NCBI GenBank assembly: GCA_963773085.1
Contig: CAVYZS010000010.1
Location: 124,001-188,000 of the forward strand
Length of the DNA stretch: 64,000 nt
Direction of reading: 5' to 3'
DNA from: JAENVT01 sp963773085
Lineage (GTDB): Bacteria; Actinomycetota; Acidimicrobiia; Acidimicrobiales; Ilumatobacteraceae
Shown: positions 52,772 to 60,753 of the stretch, piece by piece
Position numbering within the stretch: position 1 is the stretch's first letter
Layout of the letters: every line of letters begins with the position of its first letter
Notes under the pieces: generated by a model
What the model was told of the DNA's origin: nothing
Database searches by the model: none
What the model saw: the letters and a program-made list of their open reading frames with translations, nothing else
Program-made: the position numbers and the translations under genes

Positions 52772-53383
52772 ATGGCCGTGATGCCGATGTTCCCGCTGGG
52801 CAGCGTGCTGTTGCCCGGCGTCGTGCTGCCGCTCTACGTGTTCGAGCCGAGGTACCAGCAACTCGTTCGCGATTGCCTGGAGACATCGGAGCACGAGTTC
52901 GGTGTGGTGTTGATCGATCGTGGCACCGAGGTCGGCGGTGGCGACTCGCGACTGGATGTGGGCGTGGTTGCCAGGATGCTGCAGGTCGCGGCGATCGGCG
53001 AAGGCCGGTTCGCCCTCGTCACCGTGGGTACACGGCGAATCCGCGTCACTCGCTGGCTACCTGACGATCCGTACCCTCGTGGCGAGGTCGACGACTGGCC
53101 CGATGACGATGACGTGGTGTCGTCGGACCGCATTGCCGTCACAGCAGCGCGCGCCAAGCGGTGCGCCGGTCTGGCCGTCGAGATGGGCGACATGTCGAGT
53201 GTTCCCGAGATCGAACTCACCGGTGATCCGACGTTCGACAGCTACGGCCTGGCGGCGATCAGCCCGTTCGGCCCCGCGGATCAATATGCCGTGCTGTGCG
53301 CTCCGGATGCCCTGACCCGGGTCGACCTGATCGATCGGCTGCTCGACGATGTCGAGGCGGGATTCCAGTTCCGTCTCGGTTGA
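52772..53383 (+). CDS. LON N-terminal substrate-binding domain protein
   Basis: The 203-residue protein begins MPMFPLGSVLLPGVVLPLYVFEPRY, the hallmark of the ATP-dependent protease La N-terminal (LON-NTD) domain, without an AAA or protease part. Such stand-alone domains are common in actinobacteria and of unclear function. The start is ATG 52772 or 52781. It follows dacB by 8 bp. Confidence 0.82.
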   Translation: MAVMPMFPLGSVLLPGVVLPLYVFEPRYQQLVRDCLETSEHEFGVVLIDRGTEVGGGDSRLDVGVVARMLQVAAIGEGRFALVTVGTRRIRVTRWLPDDPYPRGEVDDWPDDDDVVSSDRIAVTAARAKRCAGLAVEMGDMSSVPEIELTGDPTFDSYGLAAISPFGPADQYAVLCAPDALTRVDLIDRLLDDVEAGFQFRLG

Positions 53384-53429
53384 CGCAACTCGGCTCGGTA
53401 CAGGTCCTGCTGCTCCGCGTGCTACACAT

Positions 53430-53780
53430 ATGGCCGTGCCCGACAAGGACAGATCCGTTCTGAAACGCGACCCTGGCGAGATCGGTCAGGTGGTCGACCT
53501 CGTCAAGGAATACGCCACCCAAGAGACTCTTGGTCCCATCAAGGGCGCCGGTCGATGGCTCGCGGCTGGTGCCGTCGGCGCCGTGCTGATCGGCATGGGC
53601 TGTGTGTACCTGGTCCTCGGTGTGCTGCGCATGATCCAGAACGAGTTCGGTGACTCCTTCCAGGGGAAGTGGATGTCGCTCGTGCCGTATCTGATCGCGT
53701 TCGCTTCCAGCTTGGCCGTGATGGGTGTCGCCGCGTGGCGCATTTCGAAGAAGAAGACCTTGCAGAAGGAGAGGCCATGA
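53430..53780 (+). CDS. Phage-holin superfamily III-like membrane protein
   Basis: The 116-residue protein has a charged N-terminus (ending KEYATQETLGPIKGAGRWLAAGA) and two transmembrane helices at about 46-67 and 86-104, ending in a Lys-rich tail. This matches the actinobacterial 'holin superfamily III' chromosomal membrane proteins, which are not known to act as holins. ATG 53430 is chosen. It overlaps the next gene (ATGA). Confidence 0.65.
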   Translation: MAVPDKDRSVLKRDPGEIGQVVDLVKEYATQETLGPIKGAGRWLAAGAVGAVLIGMGCVYLVLGVLRMIQNEFGDSFQGKWMSLVPYLIAFASSLAVMGVAAWRISKKKTLQKERP

Positions 53781-53986
53781 TGACGCAGAAGCGCATCACC
53801 CGCGACGACCTCGAATCGCGATTTCGTCAGCTTCAAGAGAGCGTCCAGGAAAAGGTCGACGACAAGAAGAGGGCGTTGACCTCCGCCGGTCTCGTCACTG
53901 GAGCTCTTCTGCTGCTCGTGTTCTTCTTCCTCGGTCACCGCCGTGGCAAGCGCCAGACGACTCTGGTCGAGATCCGACGAATCTGA
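53777..53986 (+). CDS. Small single-pass membrane protein
   Basis: This 69-residue protein has a charged helical N-terminus (RDDLESRFRQLQESVQEKVDDKK) and one transmembrane helix (about 35-53) with a basic tail. It is translationally coupled to the holin-like gene. No family recognised; the two may form a membrane complex. Confidence 0.65.
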   Translation: MMTQKRITRDDLESRFRQLQESVQEKVDDKKRALTSAGLVTGALLLLVFFFLGHRRGKRQTTLVEIRRI

Positions 53987-53989
53987 CGC

Positions 53990-54247
53990 ATGGCACGTCG
54001 ACCGGTACTTCCCACGCCGCTCGCCAGGCTTCGTCGCGCCGCGCTCCTCAAGGGGCTGTTCGGCGGCAACCGTGGCTGGTTGGCAGCTGGCCTGGTGCTG
54101 TGGGTGCCGATCCTGCTGAGGCGAAATCTCGGGCGGTCCGAGAGGATAGTCGCCACTGAAGTGCTTCACCCCGGTCAGGCACTGCGCCTCGAGGCCATCA
54201 GGGCGCCAACCCGTGGTGAGCGCCGGTCCGCCCGCCGCGCTCGCTGA
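53990..54247 (+). CDS. Small basic protein with one hydrophobic segment
   Basis: The 85-residue, Arg-rich protein has a hydrophobic segment (GWLAAGLVLWVPILL) at about 29-43. ATG 53990 follows the previous stop by 3 bp and its stop precedes the sulfur-carrier gene by 3 bp, so it belongs to the same transcript. Function unknown. Confidence 0.6.
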   Translation: MARRPVLPTPLARLRRAALLKGLFGGNRGWLAAGLVLWVPILLRRNLGRSERIVATEVLHPGQALRLEAIRAPTRGERRSARRAR

Positions 54248-54250
54248 CGG

Positions 54251-54448
54251 ATGAGGGTTCTCCTGCGCAACCCGCGCCGTGAGATCGAGGTGCTCGGTTC
54301 GTACCGGGTTCATGCCCTACTCGCCAAACTCGACCTCAACCGCGAGTCGCATTTGGTGATCTGCAATGGCACGCTGGTGCCAGGTGATGCCGAACTGCTC
54401 GACGACGACGTCGTCGAGATTCGTCCGGTGATCTCCGGAGGTGCGTGA
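54251..54448 (+). CDS. ThiS/TtuB-like ubiquitin-fold sulfur carrier
   Basis: A 65-residue beta-grasp protein: MRVLLRNPRREIEV, a central LLAKLDLNRESHLVICNGTLV and a C-terminal VVEIRPVISGGA. The di-glycine at 63-64 is followed by Ala65, whereas TtuB and ThiS usually end in GG. The terminal Gly is thiocarboxylated in active carriers, so Ala65 may need removal. Its stop overlaps the start of a TtuA-type tRNA thiolase (GTGA), the natural partner of TtuB. Confidence 0.82.
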   Translation: MRVLLRNPRREIEVLGSYRVHALLAKLDLNRESHLVICNGTLVPGDAELLDDDVVEIRPVISGGA

Positions 54449-55416
54449 TGGTTGCAGCCGGTTCGAAGTGCCGCACGTGTCGAGGTCCTGCCATCATCGA
54501 CCTGCCCCGGCACAACGCCAATTTCTGCGCCGAGCACTTCGTCGAGATGTGTCGCCGGCAGGTGATCAAGGCCATCGATCAGTTCAAGATGCTCACTCGC
54601 GACGATCGGCTCCTGGTCGCTGTTTCCGGCGGCAAGGACAGCCTCGCGGTGTGGGACATCCTGATCGACCTCGGTTACCACGCGGACGGCCTGTACGTCG
54701 GGCTGGGAATCGGCGACTACAGCGACACGTCTGCGGAATACGCCCGTGCGTTTGCCGGCGAGCGCGGCTTGCACCTGATCGAGGTCAAGCTGCGCGACGA
54801 CTACGGCTACGACATCCCGACAGCGGCGAAGGCCACGCGCCGCGTGCCGTGTTCTGCGTGCGGGTTGACGAAGCGGCACCTCTTCGACAAAGTGGCGCTC
54901 GAAGGCGGCTACACGGTGTTGGTGACCGGTCATAACCTCGACGACGAAGCGGCCGTGTTGTTCGGGAACACGTTGCGCTGGGACATCGAGTATCTGGCCC
55001 GTCAACTGCCGGTGCTCGAGGCGCGAGGCGGATTCCCGAAGAAGGTCAAACCGCTCGTGCGCCTGACCGAGCGGGAGACGGCGGCGTGGTGCATCGTCCG
55101 CGGCATCGACTATCTGGTCGACGAGTGCCCGATGGCGGCCGGCAACAAACATCTTGCATACAAGGCCGCTCTCAACTCCATCGAGGCGACGTCGCCGGGC
55201 AGCAAGGCGGCGTTCTATCTCAACTTCGTCGACAACATGGCGCCGCTGCTGGCCGGCCGCGCCGTCGCCGACGGTCAACAGCTCGGCTCGTGCACGAGCT
55301 GTGGCGCCCCGACAACCGGTAGCGTCTGCGCCTTCTGCCGTTTGGTGGAGACAGCGTCCTCCCACGCGCCCGTGCCGGTCGAGCTGGTCGTCAAGAAGGG
55401 AAGAGGCAGACGATGA
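54445..55416 (+). CDS. ttuA: TtuA-type tRNA 2-thiolation enzyme (N-type ATP pyrophosphatase)
   Basis: Predicted to activate a tRNA uridine with ATP and replace O2 by sulfur from the carrier protein. The 323-residue protein has an N-terminal zinc finger (Cys9, Cys12, Cys28, His31), the PP-loop SGGKDS (61-66), three [4Fe-4S] cysteines (Cys136, Cys139, Cys228), and a C-terminal zinc finger (Cys283, Cys286, Cys295, Cys298). That complete set is characteristic of TtuA (s2T54 in Thermus tRNA) rather than TtcA. trmI follows directly. Start GTG 54445 or ATG 54448. Confidence 0.85.
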   Translation: MMVAAGSKCRTCRGPAIIDLPRHNANFCAEHFVEMCRRQVIKAIDQFKMLTRDDRLLVAVSGGKDSLAVWDILIDLGYHADGLYVGLGIGDYSDTSAEYARAFAGERGLHLIEVKLRDDYGYDIPTAAKATRRVPCSACGLTKRHLFDKVALEGGYTVLVTGHNLDDEAAVLFGNTLRWDIEYLARQLPVLEARGGFPKKVKPLVRLTERETAAWCIVRGIDYLVDECPMAAGNKHLAYKAALNSIEATSPGSKAAFYLNFVDNMAPLLAGRAVADGQQLGSCTSCGAPTTGSVCAFCRLVETASSHAPVPVELVVKKGRGRR

Positions 55417-56183
55417 ACACCCCGTTCGCCTATGGCGAGAAGGTGCTGCTGCTCGACCTGAAGCAGCGCCGGTACCTGATCACCCTCGCCGAGGGCGCCG
55501 AGTTCCACAGTCACAACGGCTTCTTCGCGCATGCCGACCTGGTCGGGCAGTTGGAAGGAATCGTCGTCAAGAGCACCAAAGGCTCGCCGTACACCGCGTT
55601 GCGCCCGACCCTCGAGGATTTCGTCGTCGAGATGCCGCGGGGCGCGCAGGTGATCTATCCGAAGGACCTTGCCCCCATGTGCATGTTGGCCGACATCGGG
55701 CCCGGCGTGCGCGTGCTCGAGAGCGGCGTGGGATCGGGCGCGCTGAGCATGACGATGTTGCGATGGGGCGCCGAGATCGTCGGCTACGAACTTCGCGAGG
55801 ACTTTGCCAACCGTGCCCAGGCCAACGTTCGCAGCTTCCTCGGTGAAGGGGCGATGGAGCGCTACCACGTCGAGCTGCGCGATTGCTACACAGGTATCGA
55901 CGAGCGCGGCATCGACCGTGTCGTGCTCGACCTGCCCGAGCCCTGGCAGGTCGTACCCCACGCGATGGAGGCGTTGCGCCCTGGTGGCATTCTCATCGCC
56001 TACACACCCTCGATCATCCAGGTCTCACAATTGCGCGAGGCGTTGGCCTCGAGGGCGTGGAACGGTACGAGAAGCCTGGAAGTGCTCCATCGTGGATGGT
56101 ATGTCGAGGGCCAGGCGGTGCGGCCAGACCATCGCATGGTGGCTCACACCGGGTTTCTGACGACGGCCCGATTTCTGGGCTGA
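55413..56183 (+). CDS. trmI: tRNA (adenine-N1)-methyltransferase TrmI (m1A58)
   Basis: A 256-residue SAM-dependent enzyme methylating A58 in the T-loop. The N-terminal small beta domain (GEKVLLLDLKQRRYLI, FFAHADLVGQLEG) precedes SAM motif I ESGVGSGALS and catalytic-region VVLDLPEPWQVVPHAM. It overlaps ttuA by 4 bp. As in M. tuberculosis (Rv2118c), it sits just upstream of the proteasome ATPase. It ends 6 bp from a convergent ferredoxin gene. Confidence 0.94.
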   Translation: MNTPFAYGEKVLLLDLKQRRYLITLAEGAEFHSHNGFFAHADLVGQLEGIVVKSTKGSPYTALRPTLEDFVVEMPRGAQVIYPKDLAPMCMLADIGPGVRVLESGVGSGALSMTMLRWGAEIVGYELREDFANRAQANVRSFLGEGAMERYHVELRDCYTGIDERGIDRVVLDLPEPWQVVPHAMEALRPGGILIAYTPSIIQVSQLREALASRAWNGTRSLEVLHRGWYVEGQAVRPDHRMVAHTGFLTTARFLG

Positions 56184-56189
56184 TGCGCC

Positions 56190-56435
56190 CTACGGCTCGA
56201 TGAAGATGCACTCGCCGGGACATTCCTCGGCGCTCTCGATCACGGCGTCGAGCTTGCTGTCGGGGAAAGCGGCCATGCCCTCGGCGCCTTGCGGGTTGCC
56301 CTTGGCGGCGGCGTAGATCTTGTCGCCTTCGCGGACGTAGGCGAGGCCGTCGTCGAGCAGGGTGAACACGTCGGGCGCGATCTCCTCACACAGCCCGTCG
56401 CCGGTGCATAGATCCTGGTCGATCCAGACCTTCAT
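56190..56435 (-). CDS. Ferredoxin with C-x2-G-x2-C...C-P pattern
   Basis: An 81-residue ferredoxin: Cys10, Gly13, Cys16 and Cys72-Pro, plus an extra Cys76. Gly occupies the position of the missing fourth ligand, as in a subset of [3Fe-4S] P450-type ferredoxins; Cys76 might offer a fourth ligand. The start at ATG 56435 is set by the family N-terminus MKVWIDQDLC. It is divergent from the proteasome ATPase gene; a partner P450 is not nearby. Confidence 0.85.
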   Translation of the reverse strand: MKVWIDQDLCTGDGLCEEIAPDVFTLLDDGLAYVREGDKIYAAAKGNPQGAEGMAAFPDSKLDAVIESAEECPGECIFIEP

Positions 56436-56591
56436 ACCTACAGTCTCCTCATTCGAAGGGTCAGACGTGGGTGAGCATACAGGTCGGCCACGTGCAAACA
56501 CCGGTTACCGCGCTCTGGGTGATGTGTATCACGGTGTGCAGTCGGGGGCTGGTCAGACCGTAAGTGCGCGACAAGAGGCGTCGCGTGCGTG

Positions 56592-56597
56592 TAGGTT
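56592..56597 (+). promoter_or_regulatory. Putative -10 element of arc
   Basis: TAGGTT matches TANNNT and is six bases before ATG 56604, consistent with a leaderless transcript. No clear -35 is visible. Confidence 0.4.
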
Positions 56598-56603
56598 CCG
56601 ACC

Positions 56604-58316
56604 ATGGCACAGGATTCCGACGGCACCGATGCCGTGTTGCAGGCGCAAGTCGTCGTGCTGGAGCAGGAGATCGACCAGTTACGGCAGCGCCTTGCCGATG
56701 CGCCGAAGCGCCAGCGTGCGCTGGAGGAGCGCCTCTTGGAGACCAAGGGGCAACTCGCCCAGGCGGTCTCGCAGAACGAGAAGTTGAGCTACACCCTTCG
56801 TGAGGCACGCGAACACATCGCCTCGCTTCGTGACGAGGTCGACAAGCTCACCCAACCACCATCCGCGTACGGCGTGATCGTCGGCAAGAACGACGACGGC
56901 ACCGTCGACGTCATCACCAGCGGTCGCAAGATGCGCGTCGGGCTGCACCCCGACATCGATCACGAGGAGCTGCCGCGGGGATCCGAGGTCGTGCTCAACG
57001 AGAGTTTCAACGTCGTGCAGGCCCGGCGGCCGGAGGTCACCGGCGAGGTCGTGGCGATCAAGGAGTTGTTCGAAGATGGCGTGCGTGCCCTGGTGGTCGG
57101 ACGCGCCGACGAGGAGCGTGTGTGTGAGCTGGCTGACTCGCTGCGTGGTGTGCACCTGCGCAGCGGCGACACCGTGCGACTCGACCCGCGCACCAACATG
57201 CTGTTGGAGAAGCTGCCGCGGCCCGAAGTGGAGGATCTCCTGCTCGAGGAAGTGCCCGACATCTCGTATTCCGACATCGGTGGTCTCGACACCCAGATCG
57301 AGCAGATCGCCGACGCCGTCGAGTTGCCGTTCCTGTACCACGACCTGTTTGCCGAGCATCAGTTGCCCGCGCCGAAGGGAATCTTGCTGTACGGCCCGCC
57401 GGGGTGCGGCAAGACCTTGATCGCCAAGGCGGTTGCCAACTCGCTGGCCAAGAAGGTGGCAGACAAGACCGGTGGCGAGAAGGGCCGCAGTTACTTCATC
57501 AACATCAAGGGTCCGGAACTGCTCAACAAGTACGTCGGCGAGACGGAGCGGCAGATCCGCCTCGTGTTCCAGCGGGCGCGCGAAAAGAGCGAGGAAGGTT
57601 GGCCGGTCATTGTCTTCTTCGACGAGATGGACTCGATGTTCCGCACTCGGGGTTCGGGGATCAGCAGCGACATGGAATCGACGATCGTGCCGCAACTGCT
57701 CGCCGAGATCGACGGGGTCGAGGGCCTTCGCAACGTCATCGTGATCGGCGCGACCAATCGCGAAGACCTGATCGACCCGGCCATCTTGCGCCCCGGACGC
57801 CTCGACGTGAAGATCAAGATCGAGCGACCCAACGCCGACGCCGCTCGCCAGATCTTCGCCCGCTACCTCACCGACGAGATCCCGATTGCCCCCGATGACA
57901 AGGTGCCGGCCATGATCCTGGCCACCGTCGACGAGATGTACCGCGACGATGAAGCGAACCAGTTCCTCGAGGTGACCTACCAGAACGGCGACAAGGAGAT
58001 CCTGTATTACAAGGACTTCTCGTCCGGCGCCATGATCGAGAACATCGTTCGCCGTGCCAAGAAACTCGCCATCAAACGGGTCATCGCCGGAGGAGCGCGA
58101 GGTGTGTCCACCCAGGATCTGCTGGACTCGATCAAACAGGAGTACAAGGAGCACGAGGATCTCCCGAACACGACGAATCCCGACGACTGGGCGAAGATCA
58201 GCGGCAAGAAGGGCGAGCGCATCGTCTTCATCAGGACACTCGTCAAGGGTCGGGCCGAAGCCGAACGTGAAGGCGGACGCGCCATCGAGCGAGTCGCCAC
58301 GGGCCAATACCTGTAG
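56604..58316 (+). CDS. arc: Proteasome-associated ATPase (ARC/Mpa)
   Basis: A hexameric AAA unfoldase delivering pupylated proteins to the 20S proteasome. The 570-residue protein has an N-terminal coiled coil (about 12-83) that binds Pup, two OB folds (about 88-240), and an AAA domain with Walker A GPPGCGKT and Walker B VIVFFDEMD. The C-terminus GQYL, with penultimate Tyr, is the proteasome-docking tail seen in mycobacterial Mpa. A phosphoesterase gene separates it from dop. Confidence 0.97.
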   Translation: MAQDSDGTDAVLQAQVVVLEQEIDQLRQRLADAPKRQRALEERLLETKGQLAQAVSQNEKLSYTLREAREHIASLRDEVDKLTQPPSAYGVIVGKNDDGTVDVITSGRKMRVGLHPDIDHEELPRGSEVVLNESFNVVQARRPEVTGEVVAIKELFEDGVRALVVGRADEERVCELADSLRGVHLRSGDTVRLDPRTNMLLEKLPRPEVEDLLLEEVPDISYSDIGGLDTQIEQIADAVELPFLYHDLFAEHQLPAPKGILLYGPPGCGKTLIAKAVANSLAKKVADKTGGEKGRSYFINIKGPELLNKYVGETERQIRLVFQRAREKSEEGWPVIVFFDEMDSMFRTRGSGISSDMESTIVPQLLAEIDGVEGLRNVIVIGATNREDLIDPAILRPGRLDVKIKIERPNADAARQIFARYLTDEIPIAPDDKVPAMILATVDEMYRDDEANQFLEVTYQNGDKEILYYKDFSSGAMIENIVRRAKKLAIKRVIAGGARGVSTQDLLDSIKQEYKEHEDLPNTTNPDDWAKISGKKGERIVFIRTLVKGRAEAEREGGRAIERVATGQYL

Positions 58317-58324
58317 GCGTCGTC

Positions 58325-59044
58325 GTGACCACCGTCTTGCAGATCAGCGATACGCATCTGCGAAACGAAGCGGACGCGTCGGTCGCCGACGACCCCGATG
58401 CCGCCGTGGTCGCGTCGATCGAAGCGGTTGCCCAGATCCCGTTCGACCTCGTTCTGCTCACGGGCGACCTCGCCGATGATGGCTCGCTCGCCGCGCTGGG
58501 TCGCCTCCGCGACATCGTTGACCGCCTGGCAGCGCCTGTCCTCGCCATCGGTGGAAACCACGACGAAGTCGGCAACGTGCGTGCGGTGTTCGGCACGACC
58601 GACATGGTCGAGGTCGGTTCGTGGCGCGTGCTCGCCGTCGAGTCGGGCATACCCGGGTGCATACACGGCGCAGTGGATGTCGACGAACTGGTCGACCGGC
58701 TGGATGGTGTCGATGATCGACCCACGCTGATCGCCATCCATCATCCGCTGCGGTCGCCCAGCACGCATCCATGGTTCCAGCTCATCGGCGCCGAGCAGAT
58801 GCTTGCCGCGCTCGTCGATCGCCCGAACGTCCGTGCCGTCGTCAGCGGTCATCTGCACGAGGCTTTCAGGGTCCGTGTGGGCCCGCTGGAACTGTGCGGC
58901 AGTCCGTCGACGTATTACGCCATCGAGCACACCGGCGACGACTATCGGGTACTCGACGACGGGCTTGTCGGAACCCAGGTACTGACGCTCGGTGACGCCG
59001 GCAGCTTCTCGTGCGAACCGGTCCCCCGTTCGTTAGGGTGCTGA
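58325..59044 (+). CDS. Calcineurin-like metallophosphoesterase
   Basis: The 239-residue protein has the metal-binding series D-x-H (ISDTHL), GDL, GNHD, IHHP and GHLH, resembling 3',5'-cAMP phosphodiesterases of the CpdA/Icc type, though the true substrate is unknown. It sits between arc and dop, in a slot occupied by other genes in mycobacteria. GTG 58325 is 8 bp after arc; its end overlaps the dop promoter. Confidence 0.87.
   Translation: MTTVLQISDTHLRNEADASVADDPDAAVVASIEAVAQIPFDLVLLTGDLADDGSLAALGRLRDIVDRLAAPVLAIGGNHDEVGNVRAVFGTTDMVEVGSWRVLAVESGIPGCIHGAVDVDELVDRLDGVDDRPTLIAIHHPLRSPSTHPWFQLIGAEQMLAALVDRPNVRAVVSGHLHEAFRVRVGPLELCGSPSTYYAIEHTGDDYRVLDDGLVGTQVLTLGDAGSFSCEPVPRSLGC
59034..59039 (+). 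promoter_or_regulatory. Putative -10 element of dop
   Basis: TAGGGT lies six bases before the dop ATG, inside the last codons of the phosphoesterase gene. It would give a leaderless dop-pup-prcBA transcript independent of arc. Confidence 0.4.
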
Positions 59045-59045
59045 C

Positions 59046-60531
59046 ATGGCTATCCCAAAGGTCTGTGGGATCGAGACCGAGTACGGGATAATGGTCCGCG
59101 GCGCCGACAGCAATCCGGTGACGGCATCGTCGCTGCTGATCAACGCCTACCTCTCCGTGAACTATCGCAAGGTCGGCTGGGATTTCGAGGACGAGCACCC
59201 GGGTCATGACGCCAGAGGGTTCGCGGTCGACGATCTCCTGGCACCCGACATCGAGACCAACCTGGTCAACTCGGTGTTGACCAACGGTGCGCGCTACTAC
59301 GTCGACCATGCTCATCCCGAGATCAGCACGCCCGAGTGCCTGACCGCCCTGGAAGTGGTGCGCTACGACCGGGCCGCCGAGGAGATCATCCGCGAGAGCA
59401 TGATTGCGGCGCTGAGCCATCTCCCGGATGGGGCCGAGATCCTGTGCCACAAGAACAACTCCGACGGCAAGGGCAACAGCTACGGCTGCCACGAGAACTA
59501 CCTGCTGGCCCGCAGCGTCCCGTTCGGGCGAATCGTCTCTCAGGTCACGCCGCACTTCGTGACGCGTCAGGTCGTGATCGGTGCCGGCAAGGTGGGCTGC
59601 GAATTGCCCGGCATGTCCGCTGACGACGTGCCGTTCCAGATCAGCCAACGGGCCGATTTCTTCGAAGAGGAGGTCGGGCTGGAGACGACGTTGAAGCGCC
59701 CGATCGTCAACACCCGCGACGAACCGCACTGCGACGCCGAGCAAGTACCGCAGGCTCCACGTGATCGTCGGCGATGCCAACATGAGCGAGGTGGCGACGT
59801 ACCTCAAGGTGGGAACGACAGCGATCGTGCTGGCCATGATCGAGGACGATGCGCTGGGCGACGATTGGCTGATTGCCAATCCGGTCGCGGCGATTCGCCA
59901 GGTCAGCCACGATCCCACGTTGCAGCGCGCGATCCTGCTGCGCAATGGTCGACGGGCAACCGCACTCGAGGTGCAATGGGGAATGCTCGAGCGAGCCCGC
60001 AAGTACGAACGTTCGCACGGCCTGACGGTGGTTGGTGAGTCTGTGGGTGCCGATGTCCTGGCGCGATGGGAGGCCGTGCTTGCCGGCCTGGAGGGCGATC
60101 GCTCGACGGTGGCCGACGTCGTCGACTGGGTCGCCAAGAAGCGGCTCATCGAGGGCTACGCCGATCGGCACGGTCTGAAAGTGACCGACGCCCGGCTGAA
60201 GGCACTCGACCTCCAGTATCACGATCTGCGGCCCGACAAGTGCCTGGCCCTGCGCGTCGGCCTGAAGTCGATCATCGACGAGGGCGATGTCCACACGGCC
60301 AAGACCGAGCCTCCGACGACCACTCGGGCGTACTTCCGGGGCCGGTGCCTTGCCAAGTGGCCCGCCGACATCGTTGCCGCCAACTGGGACAGTCTGGTGT
60401 TCGACATCGGACGCGATCCGCTGCGGCGGGTTCCCATGATGGAACCATTGCGCGGTACGGCCGAGCATGTCGCTAGGTTGATCGACGAGAGCAACACCCC
60501 TGCCGAGCTGCTCGCCCGGTTGGGGGCATAG
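59046..60531 (+). CDS. dop: Pup deamidase/depupylase Dop, apparent frameshift
   Basis: Dop deamidates the C-terminal Gln of Pup to Glu and removes Pup from substrates. The first frame has GIETEYGI, NPVTASSLLINAYL, KNNSDGKGNSYGCHENYL, FVTRQVVIGAGKVG and QRADFFEEEVGLETTLKRPIVNTRDEPH, all Dop-type rather than PafA. An extra C at 59742 shifts the frame; removing it gives EKYRRLHVIVGDANMSE and an intact protein of about 494 residues ending at 60531. pup follows 22 bp later. The break is probably a data indel, since pup, prcB and prcA are intact. Confidence 0.93.
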
Positions 60532-60553
60532 GGTTCGAGCGGAGGACATCACC

Positions 60554-60748
60554 ATGGCTGAACGCACCCAGAAACAAAAACCGGCGCCGAGCCGTACCGA
60601 AGAGACCGTCGAGGAAGCACCGGCTACTGCCGCGTCAGGTGACAAGCTGAAGGCCGAGCTCGACGATCTGCTCGACGAGATCGACGGAGTGCTCGAGACC
60701 AATGCGGAAGACTTCGTCAAGTCGTACGTGCAAAAGGGTGGCCAGTAA
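60554..60748 (+). CDS. pup: Prokaryotic ubiquitin-like protein Pup
   Basis: The 64-residue disordered modifier is conjugated to Lys residues of doomed proteins. It has the helical segment KLKAELDDLLDEIDGVLETNAEDFVKSYV that binds the ARC coiled coil, and ends in G-G-Q. The terminal Gln means Dop must deamidate it before PafA can ligate it. It sits between dop and prcB in the canonical order. Confidence 0.97.
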   Translation: MAERTQKQKPAPSRTEETVEEAPATAASGDKLKAELDDLLDEIDGVLETNAEDFVKSYVQKGGQ

Positions 60749-60753
60749 CCACC

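Noticed and set aside
56679..58307. 542-codon minus-strand frame antisense to arc
   Set aside because: Entirely opposite the conserved ATPase, with Asp/His/Leu repeats typical of antisense frames.
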